The notes under the pieces: generated by a model
What the model was told of the DNA's origin: nothing
Database searches by the model: none
The model's input: the letters and a program-made list of their open reading frames with translations, nothing else
Shown here: in pieces, positions 1-7,989 of the stretch
Layout: every line of letters begins with the position of its first letter
How positions within the stretch are numbered: the stretch's first letter is position 1
Origin: Rhizobium sp. NFR03
GTDB lineage: Bacteria > Pseudomonadota > Alphaproteobacteria > Rhizobiales > Rhizobiaceae
Assembly (NCBI RefSeq): GCF_900111275.1
Contig: NZ_FOGR01000016.1
Location: 1 to 38,342, forward strand
Direction of reading: 5' to 3'
Length of the DNA stretch: 38,342 nucleotides
Program-made: the position numbers and the translations under genes

Positions 1-1
1 G

Positions 2-88
2 CGATTGGACAAGGTTTCCGCGCTGAACGATACGCTGAGCCGTCTTCGAGACCATTCGAGTTCCCTTCGCGAAGAAGGCGTGGCGTGA
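2..88 (+). CDS. 3' end of an unidentified gene (partial)
   Basis: An open frame enters from the left edge and runs 28 codons to a TGA at 86-88. The visible C-terminus is charged and amphipathic (LDKVSALNDTLSRLRDH and onward, ending EEGVA), compatible with a coiled-coil tail. Too little is present to name a family. That it is coding rests only on the plausible amino acid composition and the lack of stops. Confidence 0.4.
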   Translation, partial: RLDKVSALNDTLSRLRDHSSSLREEGVA

Positions 89-229
89 TCTCATGGATTT
101 TCACCTTCGCGCGGCGAACTGATAGACAACTGTGCGAGCTACCACAGCGCCTGCTACAGGATAAATACGCTCTGACGATCAACATCTGTTTTCAAGCAAT
201 AAAACCGGACCTTTATGGAAGGGCTCCTC

Positions 230-406
230 ATGGGTTGGAAAACCCCAAAGATCGAATACGTGAACGGATACAAGGTTATTGAAGTCGAAGGACCTGCCTT
301 CAAGGTCTACGACGGCAACCGTCAGCTAGGGGACGATTTTCCTTACTCCGGCGAAGCGGCTGCTCACGCGAACTCTCTTCCGCCACGGGATGCTCAACAG
401 GGCTGA
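230..406 (+). CDS. Small hypothetical protein
   Basis: This 58-residue frame begins MGWKTPKIEYVNGYKV and ends LPPRDAQQG. The ATG at 230 is preferred over the ATG at 215 because a GGAAGG Shine-Dalgarno-like stretch (217-222) lies seven bases before 230. The composition is soluble, with several aromatic residues and no signal peptide or membrane segment. The periodic hydrophobic pattern (IEYVNGYKVIEVEGPAFKVY) suggests a small beta-sheet protein. I do not recognise a family. It stands alone between an unknown gene end and another small frame, so context gives no function. Confidence 0.45.
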   Translation: MGWKTPKIEYVNGYKVIEVEGPAFKVYDGNRQLGDDFPYSGEAAAHANSLPPRDAQQG

Positions 407-565
407 ACAGGAATTCGAAGCCATCCTGCTCCAAGGCGCGATACCGGCTTACGATGACAGGCACGCGTTATCTCAGGCAACTTCGTAAGGAACCCACGCC
501 TCCCCCCATACGGCTGTGATTCACTGTTGCTTGCGCTCGCGCCTGCGCGCAACCGCCTGCACGTC

Positions 566-751
566 ATGGAAATGAAACCGGCGTTTGAGGAGGCGACGAG
601 AGGCCGCGGAGAAGATGAGCTCTACAAGATAGCCAAGACCATGCTGGCCCTGCCGGACACGTCCATGAAGGACTATATCGACGCCGAGCAGGCCGCCGAA
701 CGGCTTCGTGACGGCTATGCCGACTACTTCTCCCGCTATGACGCCGATTGA
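566..751 (+). CDS. Small hypothetical protein
   Basis: A 61-residue frame starting MEMKPAFEEATRGRGEDELY and ending with DYFSRYDAD. It is acidic, predicted helical and soluble, without a signal peptide. The start is uncertain: ATGs occur at 566 and 572, a longer frame begins upstream at 527, and none has a clear ribosome binding site. It ends where the IS630-type transposase fragment on the opposite strand begins, so it may itself be a truncated gene. No function can be given. Confidence 0.35.
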   Translation: MEMKPAFEEATRGRGEDELYKIAKTMLALPDTSMKDYIDAEQAAERLRDGYADYFSRYDAD

Positions 752-902
752 CAGTCAACTGACCCGCCCGTGCGCTGGCGATCCAGGCGATGGCCGTTGA
801 AATGCCAATTCCAAATCTGGCCGCCGCTGATCGCGCCGACATGCCATCGCGTGACGCAGCCAGCACGCGGCACCGCAGATCATCGCTAAAAGCTCGGGTC
901 AT
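750..902 (-). pseudogene. IS630-family transposase, N-terminal fragment
   Basis: On the minus strand an ATG at 902 opens a frame reading MTRAFSDDLRCRVLAASRDG and then ARSAAARFGIGISTAIAW. This is the N-terminal helix-turn-helix typical of IS630/Tc1-type transposases (family recognised from memory). After roughly 50 residues (about position 750) the homology stops; the remaining open frame is arginine/serine-rich shadow sequence opposite the small gene at 566-751. The linker and the DDE catalytic domain are absent, so this is a dead relic. No terminal inverted repeats were found around it. Confidence 0.55.
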
Positions 903-1365
903 ATTGCCTCCGACCAAATCAACCGTCGGGGCGATGGAATCAGAATTCGGCAGCCAAGGGAATCCTCAACGCGATTCCGTTTTCAATGGACGTGCTCTAG
1001 TCAGCCGATGCGCAGCACCTCTGGCGGCTTTGTCGTCACCGGCAGCGTGGCTCGGGGCGCAAAGGGCAACCCGCCATTCCAATGCCTTTTCAACGCTCGC
1101 GGTAAATTCCAGTCCATCGACTGGCTCTAACAAGTCCATATGGGCATCGACGCAGTCTCTTCAACCGTACCGCTTTTGGAACTGAGAGGAGCAGGCTACC
1201 CCATCTTAGCCACCTTCAGTCGGCTTTGTGGTGGGCGCTTTGGGCGGTGGACGATCCATTGCCCATTCGACTAACGGAGAGACGGAAAGAGCTTGAGTGT
1301 GAGGAAAAGCGCTTTCACAGTGCGCATGGAATTTTCTCCGTTTTCAATTTGAGAATGAGTAAAAA
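903..1365. other. Gene-poor stretch between the IS630 relic and the zinc island
   Basis: About 460 bases with no frame that I can support. Open frames here overlap each other on both strands and have no recognisable domains or ribosome binding sites. The stretch starts at the relic transposase and ends at the 3' end of the zinc operon (stop near 1366), so it probably contains that operon's 3' untranslated region plus rearranged debris. No strong terminator hairpin with a T-tract was seen. Confidence 0.4.
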
Positions 1366-1650
1366 TCACTCGGGCTTGGAGGCAGGGGAAAACGCATGGG
1401 CTATGTCGTTCTCCGTCACGTCCTGCATTGGTTTGTGAACCGAGGCCTGGACCGTCTCTGTGCCCTGCATCACCAGGATCACGGTTTCTTTCGGAGGGCA
1501 GCCCGGCACATGGCAGGCAAGCTCGTTGACCGAAACAACAGCTTCGTCCGGCAACAAGAGCAGCGTGCGCGCCCAGAATTTGATCGCGCGAGCGCTGTTG
1601 ATGACTGACGGTCCGTTCCGTGCCAGGGGATTGACGAACGCCTCGCTCAT
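1366..1650 (-). CDS. Small conserved cysteine-containing protein, last gene of the zinc operon
   Basis: This 94-residue protein has a central motif NELACHVPGCPPKETVI (about residues 43-59), with Cys-His and Cys-Pro-Pro that could bind metal. Its ATG overlaps the stop of the upstream COG0523 GTPase in an ATGA arrangement (1647-1650), so the two are translationally coupled. There is no signal peptide or membrane segment. From memory, small proteins with this ELxC..GCPPxET motif accompany COG0523 genes, but I know no assigned function. Operon position suggests a role in zinc handling, possibly as partner or client of the GTPase; that is inference. A competing minus-strand frame (1271-1657) is less protein-like. 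Confidence 0.7.
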   Translation of the reverse strand: MSEAFVNPLARNGPSVINSARAIKFWARTLLLLPDEAVVSVNELACHVPGCPPKETVILVMQGTETVQASVHKPMQDVTENDIAHAFSPASKPE

Positions 1651-2774
1651 GCCGCACCCCGTTTGTTTCTCGCCGCGCGCGGAGCCAGCACCTCGAAGAG
1701 GTCCCGGATCTGTTTGGCCGGCATGTCCTGACCGATCAGGACAACACGGCTGCGTCGATCGTCGTCCGGCCAGGCATCGAGGCGCTTCAACGGATAAAGC
1801 CGGTGCTGTACGGCGTGAGCGACGAGTGGGCGATCAGGATCGTCGGTCAGTGCAAACAGGCCCTTCAGGCGCAGCAGCCCTGAGCTGATATTGCTCGTCA
1901 CGATGTGCAGAAACGTCTCCACCGCCTGTGGCGAAAGCGGCACATCATGGGTCAGGCTGATCGCCTCGATCTCATCACCGTGCCGGCTGGGGTCGTGGTC
2001 ATGGTCCGGATGCTGTGTCAGCCTCTCCATCGCCAGCCAGCCGGGCACGTCTTCTGCCTTGCCGGAGATCGTGTATTCCCCATGGCCGAACAGCATCGGC
2101 AGGGCGAAGCCGACGTGCCGGTCATGAAAACGAGCGGCAGGATTGAGCGCTCTCAGCTCGGCCGCCCAGTCATGTGTGCCGACAGCCAGATCGGTCTTGG
2201 TCAGCACGACATCATCCGCAAACGCCAGTTGCTTCCAGCCTTCAAGGAAACTGTCGAGGGTCGCGCGACCATTCAGAACATCAAAGGCCGTGAGCACGCC
2301 AGCGAGGCGGAAATGCCGGGCGACGACATGATCCCTCAACCCAATGGCCGGTGATCCACCGGGAATGATGCTGTTGATGATGGGTGCCGGATCGGCGAGA
2401 CCGGTGGTCTCGATGACGACCCGTGCGACAGGTGGAATATCGCCGCGAATACGAGCGTCGTGTAATTCCGAGAGCGAGCTTCTGATATCGCTTGTTGCCG
2501 TGCAGCAGATGCACCCCGTCGTGGTGCGGAAATAGGTTTCCGACCCGGTACGGACCAGATCGTGATCGATCGGAACGGCTCCAAACTCGTTGACGATGAC
2601 GGCGGTGCCTGCCATCAGCGGATCGGCAAGAATGTCATTGAGCAGCGTCGTCTTGCCGGAACCGAGAAAGCCGGTCAGCAGCGTCACGGGCACCGGGTCG
2701 TAAAGACGCCTCACATCAGGCTCCCCAGAGGTTTCCCGCGCCGTCTTGCGCCGATTGAACAGCCCACTGAACAT
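1647..2774 (-). CDS. COG0523 (CobW/ZNG1-type) metallochaperone GTPase
   Basis: A 375-residue COG0523 protein. Walker A is GFLGSGKT at about residues 35-42. The family's metal-binding motif GCICC lies at about 87-91. The switch region [11 protein letters not shown] and the base-recognition TKTD follow. A short His/Asp-rich stretch (HPDHDHDP) sits before the CobW C-terminal domain (about 260-365). These GTPases insert or transfer metal, here presumably zinc, to client proteins under limitation. It is the fourth gene of the aztA-B-C operon, about 70 bases after aztC, and overlaps the small Cys protein downstream. It is a divergent paralogue of the GTPase at 5637-6629, with an extra 25-residue N-terminus. 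The ribosome binding site is weak. Confidence 0.88.
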   Translation of the reverse strand: MFSGLFNRRKTARETSGEPDVRRLYDPVPVTLLTGFLGSGKTTLLNDILADPLMAGTAVIVNEFGAVPIDHDLVRTGSETYFRTTTGCICCTATSDIRSSLSELHDARIRGDIPPVARVVIETTGLADPAPIINSIIPGGSPAIGLRDHVVARHFRLAGVLTAFDVLNGRATLDSFLEGWKQLAFADDVVLTKTDLAVGTHDWAAELRALNPAARFHDRHVGFALPMLFGHGEYTISGKAEDVPGWLAMERLTQHPDHDHDPSRHGDEIEAISLTHDVPLSPQAVETFLHIVTSNISSGLLRLKGLFALTDDPDRPLVAHAVQHRLYPLKRLDAWPDDDRRSRVVLIGQDMPAKQIRDLFEVLAPRAARNKRGAA

Positions 2775-2842
2775 CCAGGAACCTACATTGTGTTGTCGTT
2801 GATGGGGGTGGCTTGCCCAGTTCCGCCGGGCAAGCCAACAGC

Positions 2843-3838
2843 TTAGCCGCCGACGATGGCGGACTTGATCGTGTTCACGTTGTACCGGAACATGTCGATA
2901 TAGGTGGAGGCAGGGCCGTCTGTTCCAGACAGCGCGTCGGAGTAGAGCGTGCCGCCGACCTTGAGGCCGGTTTCCGTGGCGATCTGCTCGACGAGGCGCG
3001 GATTGCTGATATTCTCGACGAAGATCGCCGAGGCCTTGTCTTCCTTCACCTGATCCACGAGCTTGGCGACATCGGCGGCCGATGCCTCGGCTTCGGTTGA
3101 AATGCCTTCAGGGGCGATGAACTTCACGCCATAGTCGCGCTCGAAATATCCAAATGCATCATGCGAGGTGATGATCGTGCGCTTGTCAGCGGGAATGGAC
3201 CCGATTGCTGCCTTCACTTCCGTTTCCAGCGCGCCGAGCTTTGCGAGATAAGCTTCTGAATTGGCCGTATAGGTGGCGCAGCCGGCTTTGTCCGCTTCGC
3301 AGAAAGTGTCGGCGATATTCTTCACATAGGTCTCAGTATTGTGGATCGACTGCCAGGCGTGCGGGTCGAACTCGCCGTGATGGTGACGACCCTCGTGTTC
3401 ATGATCGTGACCGGCTTCTGCTTTTTCCTCAGGATCGTGATTGTGGCCCGCCTCCGCTTTCTCCTCACCGTCGTGATGCTCTTCTTCGGCATTTTTGAGC
3501 GGCTCGATGCCCTTGCTAACTTCCACGACCGCAGCCTTGGTGCCACTCGTTTCAATCAGGCGCGACATGAAACCTTCGAATTGCAGGCCATTGACGAGCA
3601 CCACATCGGCGCCTTCGAGCGACGCCGCATCCGCTGGACGAGGCTGGTATACATGGGCATCGCCATCCGGGCCGACCAGCGTCGAAAGATCCACGCGGTC
3701 GCCGCCCACATTCCTGGCAAGATCGGCGATGATCGAGAAACTGACGACCACCTTGAGTTCGGCTGCGGATGCGCTGGACGCAATACCGACTAGCGCGAGA
3801 AGGCTGGTATAAGTGGCGAGGCGTAATGTCCTGAACAT
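2843..3838 (-). CDS. aztC: Zinc ABC transporter substrate-binding protein (AztC/ZnuA family)
   Basis: A 331-residue cluster A-I (cluster 9) periplasmic metal-binding protein. Residues 1-26 form a Sec signal peptide ending ASA. Candidate zinc ligands by family pattern are His62 (GDAHVY), His160 (DPHAW), His226 (SHDAFGYF) and Asp301 (YSDALS). A His/Asp/Glu-rich acidic loop spans about 121-154 and contains HHHGEFDPH at its end. The start is supported by AAGGAG six bases upstream. It is third in the operon after ATPase and permease, the order described for Paracoccus aztABC. The assignment to Azt rather than Znu rests on the neighbouring aztB sequence and the presence of aztD. The long His-rich loop is more ZnuA-like, so the symbol is a best judgement. 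Confidence 0.85.
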   Translation of the reverse strand: MFRTLRLATYTSLLALVGIASSASAAELKVVVSFSIIADLARNVGGDRVDLSTLVGPDGDAHVYQPRPADAASLEGADVVLVNGLQFEGFMSRLIETSGTKAAVVEVSKGIEPLKNAEEEHHDGEEKAEAGHNHDPEEKAEAGHDHEHEGRHHHGEFDPHAWQSIHNTETYVKNIADTFCEADKAGCATYTANSEAYLAKLGALETEVKAAIGSIPADKRTIITSHDAFGYFERDYGVKFIAPEGISTEAEASAADVAKLVDQVKEDKASAIFVENISNPRLVEQIATETGLKVGGTLYSDALSGTDGPASTYIDMFRYNVNTIKSAIVGG

Positions 3839-3856
3839 GGAAAGCTCCTTGTGTTG

Positions 3857-4723
3857 TCAGGCGGTCTTGTGGCGGCCGGAGACGAGGAGGCTGGCAAGCA
3901 CTCCCCGGCGACCCACCAGTGCGGAAAACAGATAGATGGCGCCGGCGATGGAGATGATTGCCGGGCCGGAGGGCATGGATGCGTGATAGGAAAGGAGAAG
4001 GCCGCAAACCGAGGATGCCATCGCGATGGCGACCGCGATTACGCACAGGCTGCGCACGTCGTTTGACCAGAAGCGCGCACCGACTGCCGGCAGCATCATC
4101 AATCCCACAGACAGAAGCGTGCCAAGGGCCTGGAAGCCACCGACCAGATTGAGAACGACCAGCACGAGGAACAGCAGATGCACCGGCCCGCCGATCCTGC
4201 TCACCGAACGAAGGAAAAGCGGGTCGAGGCATTCGGCGACCAGTCCTCGCCAGAAAATGAGGAGGACGATGTATGTGGTCACCGCAATCCCGGCGATCAG
4301 AGCGAGGGCCGCATTATTGAGCGCCAGGACAGATCCAAACAGGACATGCATCAGATCGACGCTCGACCCCTTCCACGATACGATGAGCACGCCGATGGCC
4401 AGCGAAATGAGATAGAAGGCCGCCATGGAGGCATCCTCCTTTTGAACCGTGAACCGTGAGACAAGTCCGGAACCGAGCGCCACCAGCAAACCGACCGCGA
4501 GACCGCCGACCGTCATCGGGATGATCTCCAGCCCGAAGAACAGGAAGCTGAGTGCGGCACCTGGAAGGATCGCGTGAGACATCGCATCTCCCGTCAGGCT
4601 CATGCGCCGCAGCATGAGAAACACACCGACCGGCGCGCAGGATATGGAGAGGATCAGCGAGCCAAACAGCGCGCGCTGCATGAAGCCGTATTGCACGAAG
4701 GGTCCGAACAGGTACTCAAACAC
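3857..4723 (-). CDS. aztB: Zinc ABC transporter permease (AztB-type, ABC-3 family)
   Basis: An ABC-3 family integral membrane protein of about 288 residues with eight or so hydrophobic segments. Conserved early residues are LMLRRMSLTGDAMSHAILPG (about 35-55), a pattern I associate with AztB rather than classical ZnuB. It forms the inner-membrane channel for zinc together with the ATPase. The GTG at 4723 overlaps the end of aztA by eight bases; a TTG at 4744 would add seven residues and overlap more. The GTG start gives MFEYLFGPFVQYGF, which matches the usual family start. It ends 18 bases before the aztC start, consistent with one transcript. Confidence 0.87.
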   Translation of the reverse strand: MFEYLFGPFVQYGFMQRALFGSLILSISCAPVGVFLMLRRMSLTGDAMSHAILPGAALSFLFFGLEIIPMTVGGLAVGLLVALGSGLVSRFTVQKEDASMAAFYLISLAIGVLIVSWKGSSVDLMHVLFGSVLALNNAALALIAGIAVTTYIVLLIFWRGLVAECLDPLFLRSVSRIGGPVHLLFLVLVVLNLVGGFQALGTLLSVGLMMLPAVGARFWSNDVRSLCVIAVAIAMASSVCGLLLSYHASMPSGPAIISIAGAIYLFSALVGRRGVLASLLVSGRHKTA

Positions 4724-5519
4724 GCGCGGCCACTTTCTTCTCAATTGGGCCGGAAAGCCCGTGTTGGTGCCCGTGACCCTCGGTTGGCAGACGCTCTTCG
4801 CACCAGCCGGATCGTTCGTCCCAGGCTTCCTGGAAACCCCTCGCCCGCGTGAGATTGTCAGAGGTCATGACGTCGACGGTCGATCCCCAGCTCACGGGCT
4901 TACGAGCCAGCAACAGCGTCTGGGGAAAGTGTTCGCGCACAAGCGAGTGATCGTGCAGCACACAAAGCACGGTGCGGCCCTCGGCGACCCAGCCTTTGAC
5001 GAGCGTCACGAGATCAGAAATCGTGCGGGCATCGACGGCATTGAACGGCTCGTCCAAAAGGATGAGATCGGCATCCTGCAGCATGGTGCGGGCAAACAGG
5101 GCACGCTGCATCTGTCCACCGGAAAGACTATCGAGCGGTCGCTTCTCGAAGCCTGCAAGGCCAACGGATTCCAGGCTATTTCCAAGGTCAACCATATCCT
5201 CAGGCGTCAAGCGTCCGAGCAGGCCTCGCCGTTGCCAGAAACCTAGTGACACAATATCGATCACGCGTGCGGGAAAGGTTCTGTCGAGTTCGGATTGCTG
5301 CGGCAGGTAGGCCAGTCTGTTAAAGCGCGACGAGCAGGTGCCGCTGATCGGCTTCAGGATGCCGGCAATCCCCTTGAGCAGCGTCGATTTGCCAGATCCA
5401 TTTGCTCCCGCGATTGCGGTTAAGGAACCACGCTGAACGTCACCGCTTAAGTGATGGACGGCCGCATGGCCTTGATAGCCAAGCGTGAAGTTTTTGAACT
5501 CAAGACAAATATCGCTCAT
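4716..5519 (-). CDS. aztA: Zinc ABC transporter ATP-binding protein (AztA/ZnuC family)
   Basis: A 267-residue ABC ATPase: Walker A GANGSGKST at about 38-46, signature LSGGQMQR at 132-139, Walker B LILLDEP at 152-158 and switch His in LHDHS. The C-terminus carries a His-containing tail (EGHGHQHG). The ATG at 5519 is chosen because TGAGG lies five bases upstream. The alternative ATG at 5573 has no ribosome binding site and would start beside the Zur-box-like operator. It energises zinc import and is the first gene of the operon aztA-aztB-aztC-GTPase-small protein, transcribed away from the second zinc operon. Confidence 0.88.
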   Translation of the reverse strand: MSDICLEFKNFTLGYQGHAAVHHLSGDVQRGSLTAIAGANGSGKSTLLKGIAGILKPISGTCSSRFNRLAYLPQQSELDRTFPARVIDIVSLGFWQRRGLLGRLTPEDMVDLGNSLESVGLAGFEKRPLDSLSGGQMQRALFARTMLQDADLILLDEPFNAVDARTISDLVTLVKGWVAEGRTVLCVLHDHSLVREHFPQTLLLARKPVSWGSTVDVMTSDNLTRARGFQEAWDERSGWCEERLPTEGHGHQHGLSGPIEKKVAARV

Positions 5520-5577
5520 CGCGTCCTCAGGGATTGACAGCGACTGCTTAGGTAATGTTATTACGTTCGTCAACCAA

Positions 5578-5596
5578 AATGTAACGGTATAACATG
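5578..5596. promoter_or_regulatory. Zur-box-like operator between the divergent zinc operons
   Basis: A 19-base imperfect inverted repeat, AATGTAACGGTATAACATG, lies in the 117-base gap between aztA (start 5519) and the COG0523 gene (start 5637). Its right arm TATAACAT matches the AATGTTATA-N-TATAACATT pattern I recall for alphaproteobacterial Zur sites; the left arm matches less well. A further half-site AATGTTATT occurs at 5553-5561. Position and shape suggest Zur represses both operons when zinc is sufficient. The prediction is by eye only. Confidence 0.6.
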
Positions 5597-5636
5597 TTAA
5601 CTTCTTGAACAGTGTACCTTTCTACGGAGACAACCC

Positions 5637-6629
5637 ATGACGCAGCAGAAGCCTGAGCCGATCCCGGTGACCGTGCTGACCGGATATCTCGGCGCCGGCA
5701 AAACCACACTTCTCAACCGGATCCTGACCGAGCCGCACGGCAAGAAGTTCGCGGTTATCGTCAATGAATTCGGCGAGGTCGGGATCGACAACGATCTCAT
5801 CGTCGAGTCCGATGAAGACGTCTTCGAGATGAACAATGGCTGCATCTGCTGCACGGTGCGAGGTGACCTTATCCGCATCATCGAAGGTCTGATGCGTCGA
5901 CCCGGTCGCTTCGACGGCATTCTTATCGAGACGACCGGATTGGCGGACCCAGCGCCGGTTGCTCAGACCTTCTTCGTTGATGAAGACGTGAGGTCGAAAA
6001 CCCGGCTGGATTCAATCATCACAGTCGTCGACGCCAAGCATCTTCTGGGAGAAATCGACCGGGCACATGAGGCGCAAGAACAGCTCGCCTTTGCCGATAC
6101 GATCATCCTCAACAAGACCGACCTCGTCAGTGATGACGAAATCTCTGCTGTGGAGCAACGCATCCGGCGGATCAATCCCACCGCCAGCATCATCAGGTCG
6201 CAGCGCTGCGACGTGGATATCGCCAGCCTTCTGGACCGCAAGGCATTCGATCTTGACCACATTCTGGAGATCGAGCCAGACTTCCTGGACGAGACCCATG
6301 AGCACGAGCACGACGAACACGTCACGAGCTTTTCGCTTGTCGAGCGCCAGCCGATGGATCCGGGCATGTTTTTGAACTGGTTGCAGTCGACGGTCCAGGC
6401 GTTCGGCATGGACATGCTGCGGATGAAGGGGATCATTTCCTTTGCCGGCGACGCCGACCGCTTTGTCGTCCAGGCCGTCCACATGCTGCTGGAAGGTGAA
6501 CATCAGCGGCCATGGAAAGAAAATGAGGACCGGGTTACCCGATTGGTCTTCATCGGCCGCGATTTGCCCAGGGACATCATCACCAACGGCTTTGCCAAAT
6601 GCCGTGCGGTTCGACAGGCCGCCGAATAG
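5637..6629 (+). CDS. COG0523 (CobW/ZNG1-type) metallochaperone GTPase
   Basis: A 330-residue COG0523 GTPase with Walker A GYLGAGKT at about 16-23, metal motif GCICC at 68-72, switch [11 protein letters not shown], base-recognition NKTD near 157-160 and a His/Glu cluster ([10 protein letters not shown]) before the C-terminal CobW domain. It probably delivers zinc to clients or senses it during depletion. The ATG follows a CGGAGA ribosome binding site. It is the first gene of the plus-strand operon with aztD and zur, divergent from aztA across a shared Zur-box-like site. It differs substantially from the paralogue at 1647-2774, so the two are not a recent duplication. Confidence 0.9.
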   Translation: MTQQKPEPIPVTVLTGYLGAGKTTLLNRILTEPHGKKFAVIVNEFGEVGIDNDLIVESDEDVFEMNNGCICCTVRGDLIRIIEGLMRRPGRFDGILIETTGLADPAPVAQTFFVDEDVRSKTRLDSIITVVDAKHLLGEIDRAHEAQEQLAFADTIILNKTDLVSDDEISAVEQRIRRINPTASIIRSQRCDVDIASLLDRKAFDLDHILEIEPDFLDETHEHEHDEHVTSFSLVERQPMDPGMFLNWLQSTVQAFGMDMLRMKGIISFAGDADRFVVQAVHMLLEGEHQRPWKENEDRVTRLVFIGRDLPRDIITNGFAKCRAVRQAAE

Positions 6630-6676
6630 CCGTGCGCGCCGAACGCGAAAAAAGTTCAACACAAGGAAGGAACCCG

Positions 6677-7915
6677 ATGGGACTGTCTCTCACCCGAAAC
6701 CGTTTGCTGGCTGCCGTGGCCGCAAGCGTGGTCTTTGCTGCATCTGGAGCTTTTGCCGATGAAGATCATGCGACGAAGGAGGCCTGGCGCCTTTTCGTCG
6801 CCGACCATGCGAACCCCGTGGTACGCGTCATCGACTTCGAAAACGGGAAGGAACTTGGTCGTTACGACGTCAAGGGATACGCGTCGCTAACGGCAAGTGC
6901 ATCCGGTCATACGGTGTTTGCAGGCCAGACAGAAGCTGATGTCATTCACGTCATCAAGACTGGCATCAATTTTTCCGATCATGGCGAGCACCGCGACCTG
7001 GAGGTTTCCGAACCGGCCCTTTTGCCCGTGACATTTGAAGGCAAGCGCCCCGGCCACGTCGTGCCGCATGATGACCATGTCGTCCTGTTCTACGATCGCG
7101 CCGACAAGGCGGAAATCGTCGATGAAGCCGACATCCTCGACGGAAAAGTTGAGAAGCGGATTGTCGATACGATCAAGCCTCATCACGGCGTGGCGGTGAC
7201 GATGGGCCGCTACGTACTCGTCTCGATCCCGAACACGGAGATCGAAACGAAGCCAGACGAATTGCCGCCCCGCGTCGGTCTTCGGGTCGTCGATGAGAAC
7301 AATAAGCAGGTCGGCGATGTGGCAAAATGCACCGACCTTCACGGCGAAGCGACGTCTGCCCGTCTTGTCGCCTTTGGCTGCAAGGAAGGCGTCCTCATCG
7401 CCCGCCCGGGCGGGATCGATGGGCCGAAACTGGAGATGCTTCCCTACCCTGCCGACTTTCCGGAGGCCTACACCGGCACTCTCCTGGGTGGTAAGGCCAT
7501 GCAGTTCTTCCTCGGCAATTATGGCGACGACAAGCTGGTGTTGATCGACGCGGATGCCGAACAACCCTACAAGCTTATCGAGCTGCCGACGCGACGCGTG
7601 GATTTCCAGCTTGATCCGGCAGAGCCACGCAGCGCCTACATTCTGACGGAAGACGGCGACCTCCATGTTCTTGATGTCATCAAAGGCGAAATCGTCAAAA
7701 AGGCGAAGGTCACCGAGCCCTACAGCAAAGATGGCCACTGGCGCGATCCGCGTCCTCGTCTTGCCGTGGCCGATAGCCAGATCGCGATTACCGATCCGCG
7801 CCACTCCCTCGTTAGGGTCATCGACGCGGACACGTTAAAGGAAACGCGAACCATCGCCGTCGAAGGCCAGCCCTTCTCGATCGTCGCTGTCGGCGGCTCG
7901 GGTGCTTCGCACTGA
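6677..7915 (+). CDS. aztD: Periplasmic zinc metallochaperone AztD
   Basis: A 412-residue exported protein. Residues 1-27 form a Sec signal peptide ending GAFA, followed by a His/Asp/Glu N-terminus (DEDHATKEAW). The rest is built of repeated beta-blade units (for example WRLFVADHANPVVRVIDF near the start and RHSLVRVIDADTLKETRTI near the end), as expected of the eight-bladed propeller fold of AztD. In Paracoccus AztD binds zinc in the periplasm and passes it to AztC; the same role is inferred here. The ATG at 6677 has GGAAGGAA a few bases upstream; an upstream start at 6599 would place the signal peptide internally. It follows the GTPase by 47 bases. Confidence 0.87.
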   Translation: MGLSLTRNRLLAAVAASVVFAASGAFADEDHATKEAWRLFVADHANPVVRVIDFENGKELGRYDVKGYASLTASASGHTVFAGQTEADVIHVIKTGINFSDHGEHRDLEVSEPALLPVTFEGKRPGHVVPHDDHVVLFYDRADKAEIVDEADILDGKVEKRIVDTIKPHHGVAVTMGRYVLVSIPNTEIETKPDELPPRVGLRVVDENNKQVGDVAKCTDLHGEATSARLVAFGCKEGVLIARPGGIDGPKLEMLPYPADFPEAYTGTLLGGKAMQFFLGNYGDDKLVLIDADAEQPYKLIELPTRRVDFQLDPAEPRSAYILTEDGDLHVLDVIKGEIVKKAKVTEPYSKDGHWRDPRPRLAVADSQIAITDPRHSLVRVIDADTLKETRTIAVEGQPFSIVAVGGSGASH

Positions 7916-7930
7916 TCGGCTGAGACCTTG

Positions 7931-7957
7931 GCCCGGAGCTGTACTGCAGTTCCGGGC
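7931..7957 (+). terminator. Hairpin between aztD and zur
   Basis: The arms GCCCGGA (7931-7937) and TCCGGGC (7951-7957) are perfectly complementary, with a further CTG/CAG pairing inside. It begins 15 bases after the aztD stop. No T-run follows, so it may be an mRNA-stabilising or attenuating structure rather than an intrinsic terminator; zur begins 33 bases later. Confidence 0.45.
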
Positions 7958-7989
7958 TGTCGCGCCCATAGGCGTTTCCGGAGATGATC

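Noticed and set aside
564-749. Minus-strand frame continuing from the IS630 fragment
   Set aside because: Arg/Ser-rich sequence without transposase features, opposite a more plausible small gene.
3300-3490. Repetitive sequence that could be taken for a tandem DNA repeat
   Set aside because: It encodes the His/Asp/Glu-rich loop of AztC (residues of about 121-154), explained by protein function.
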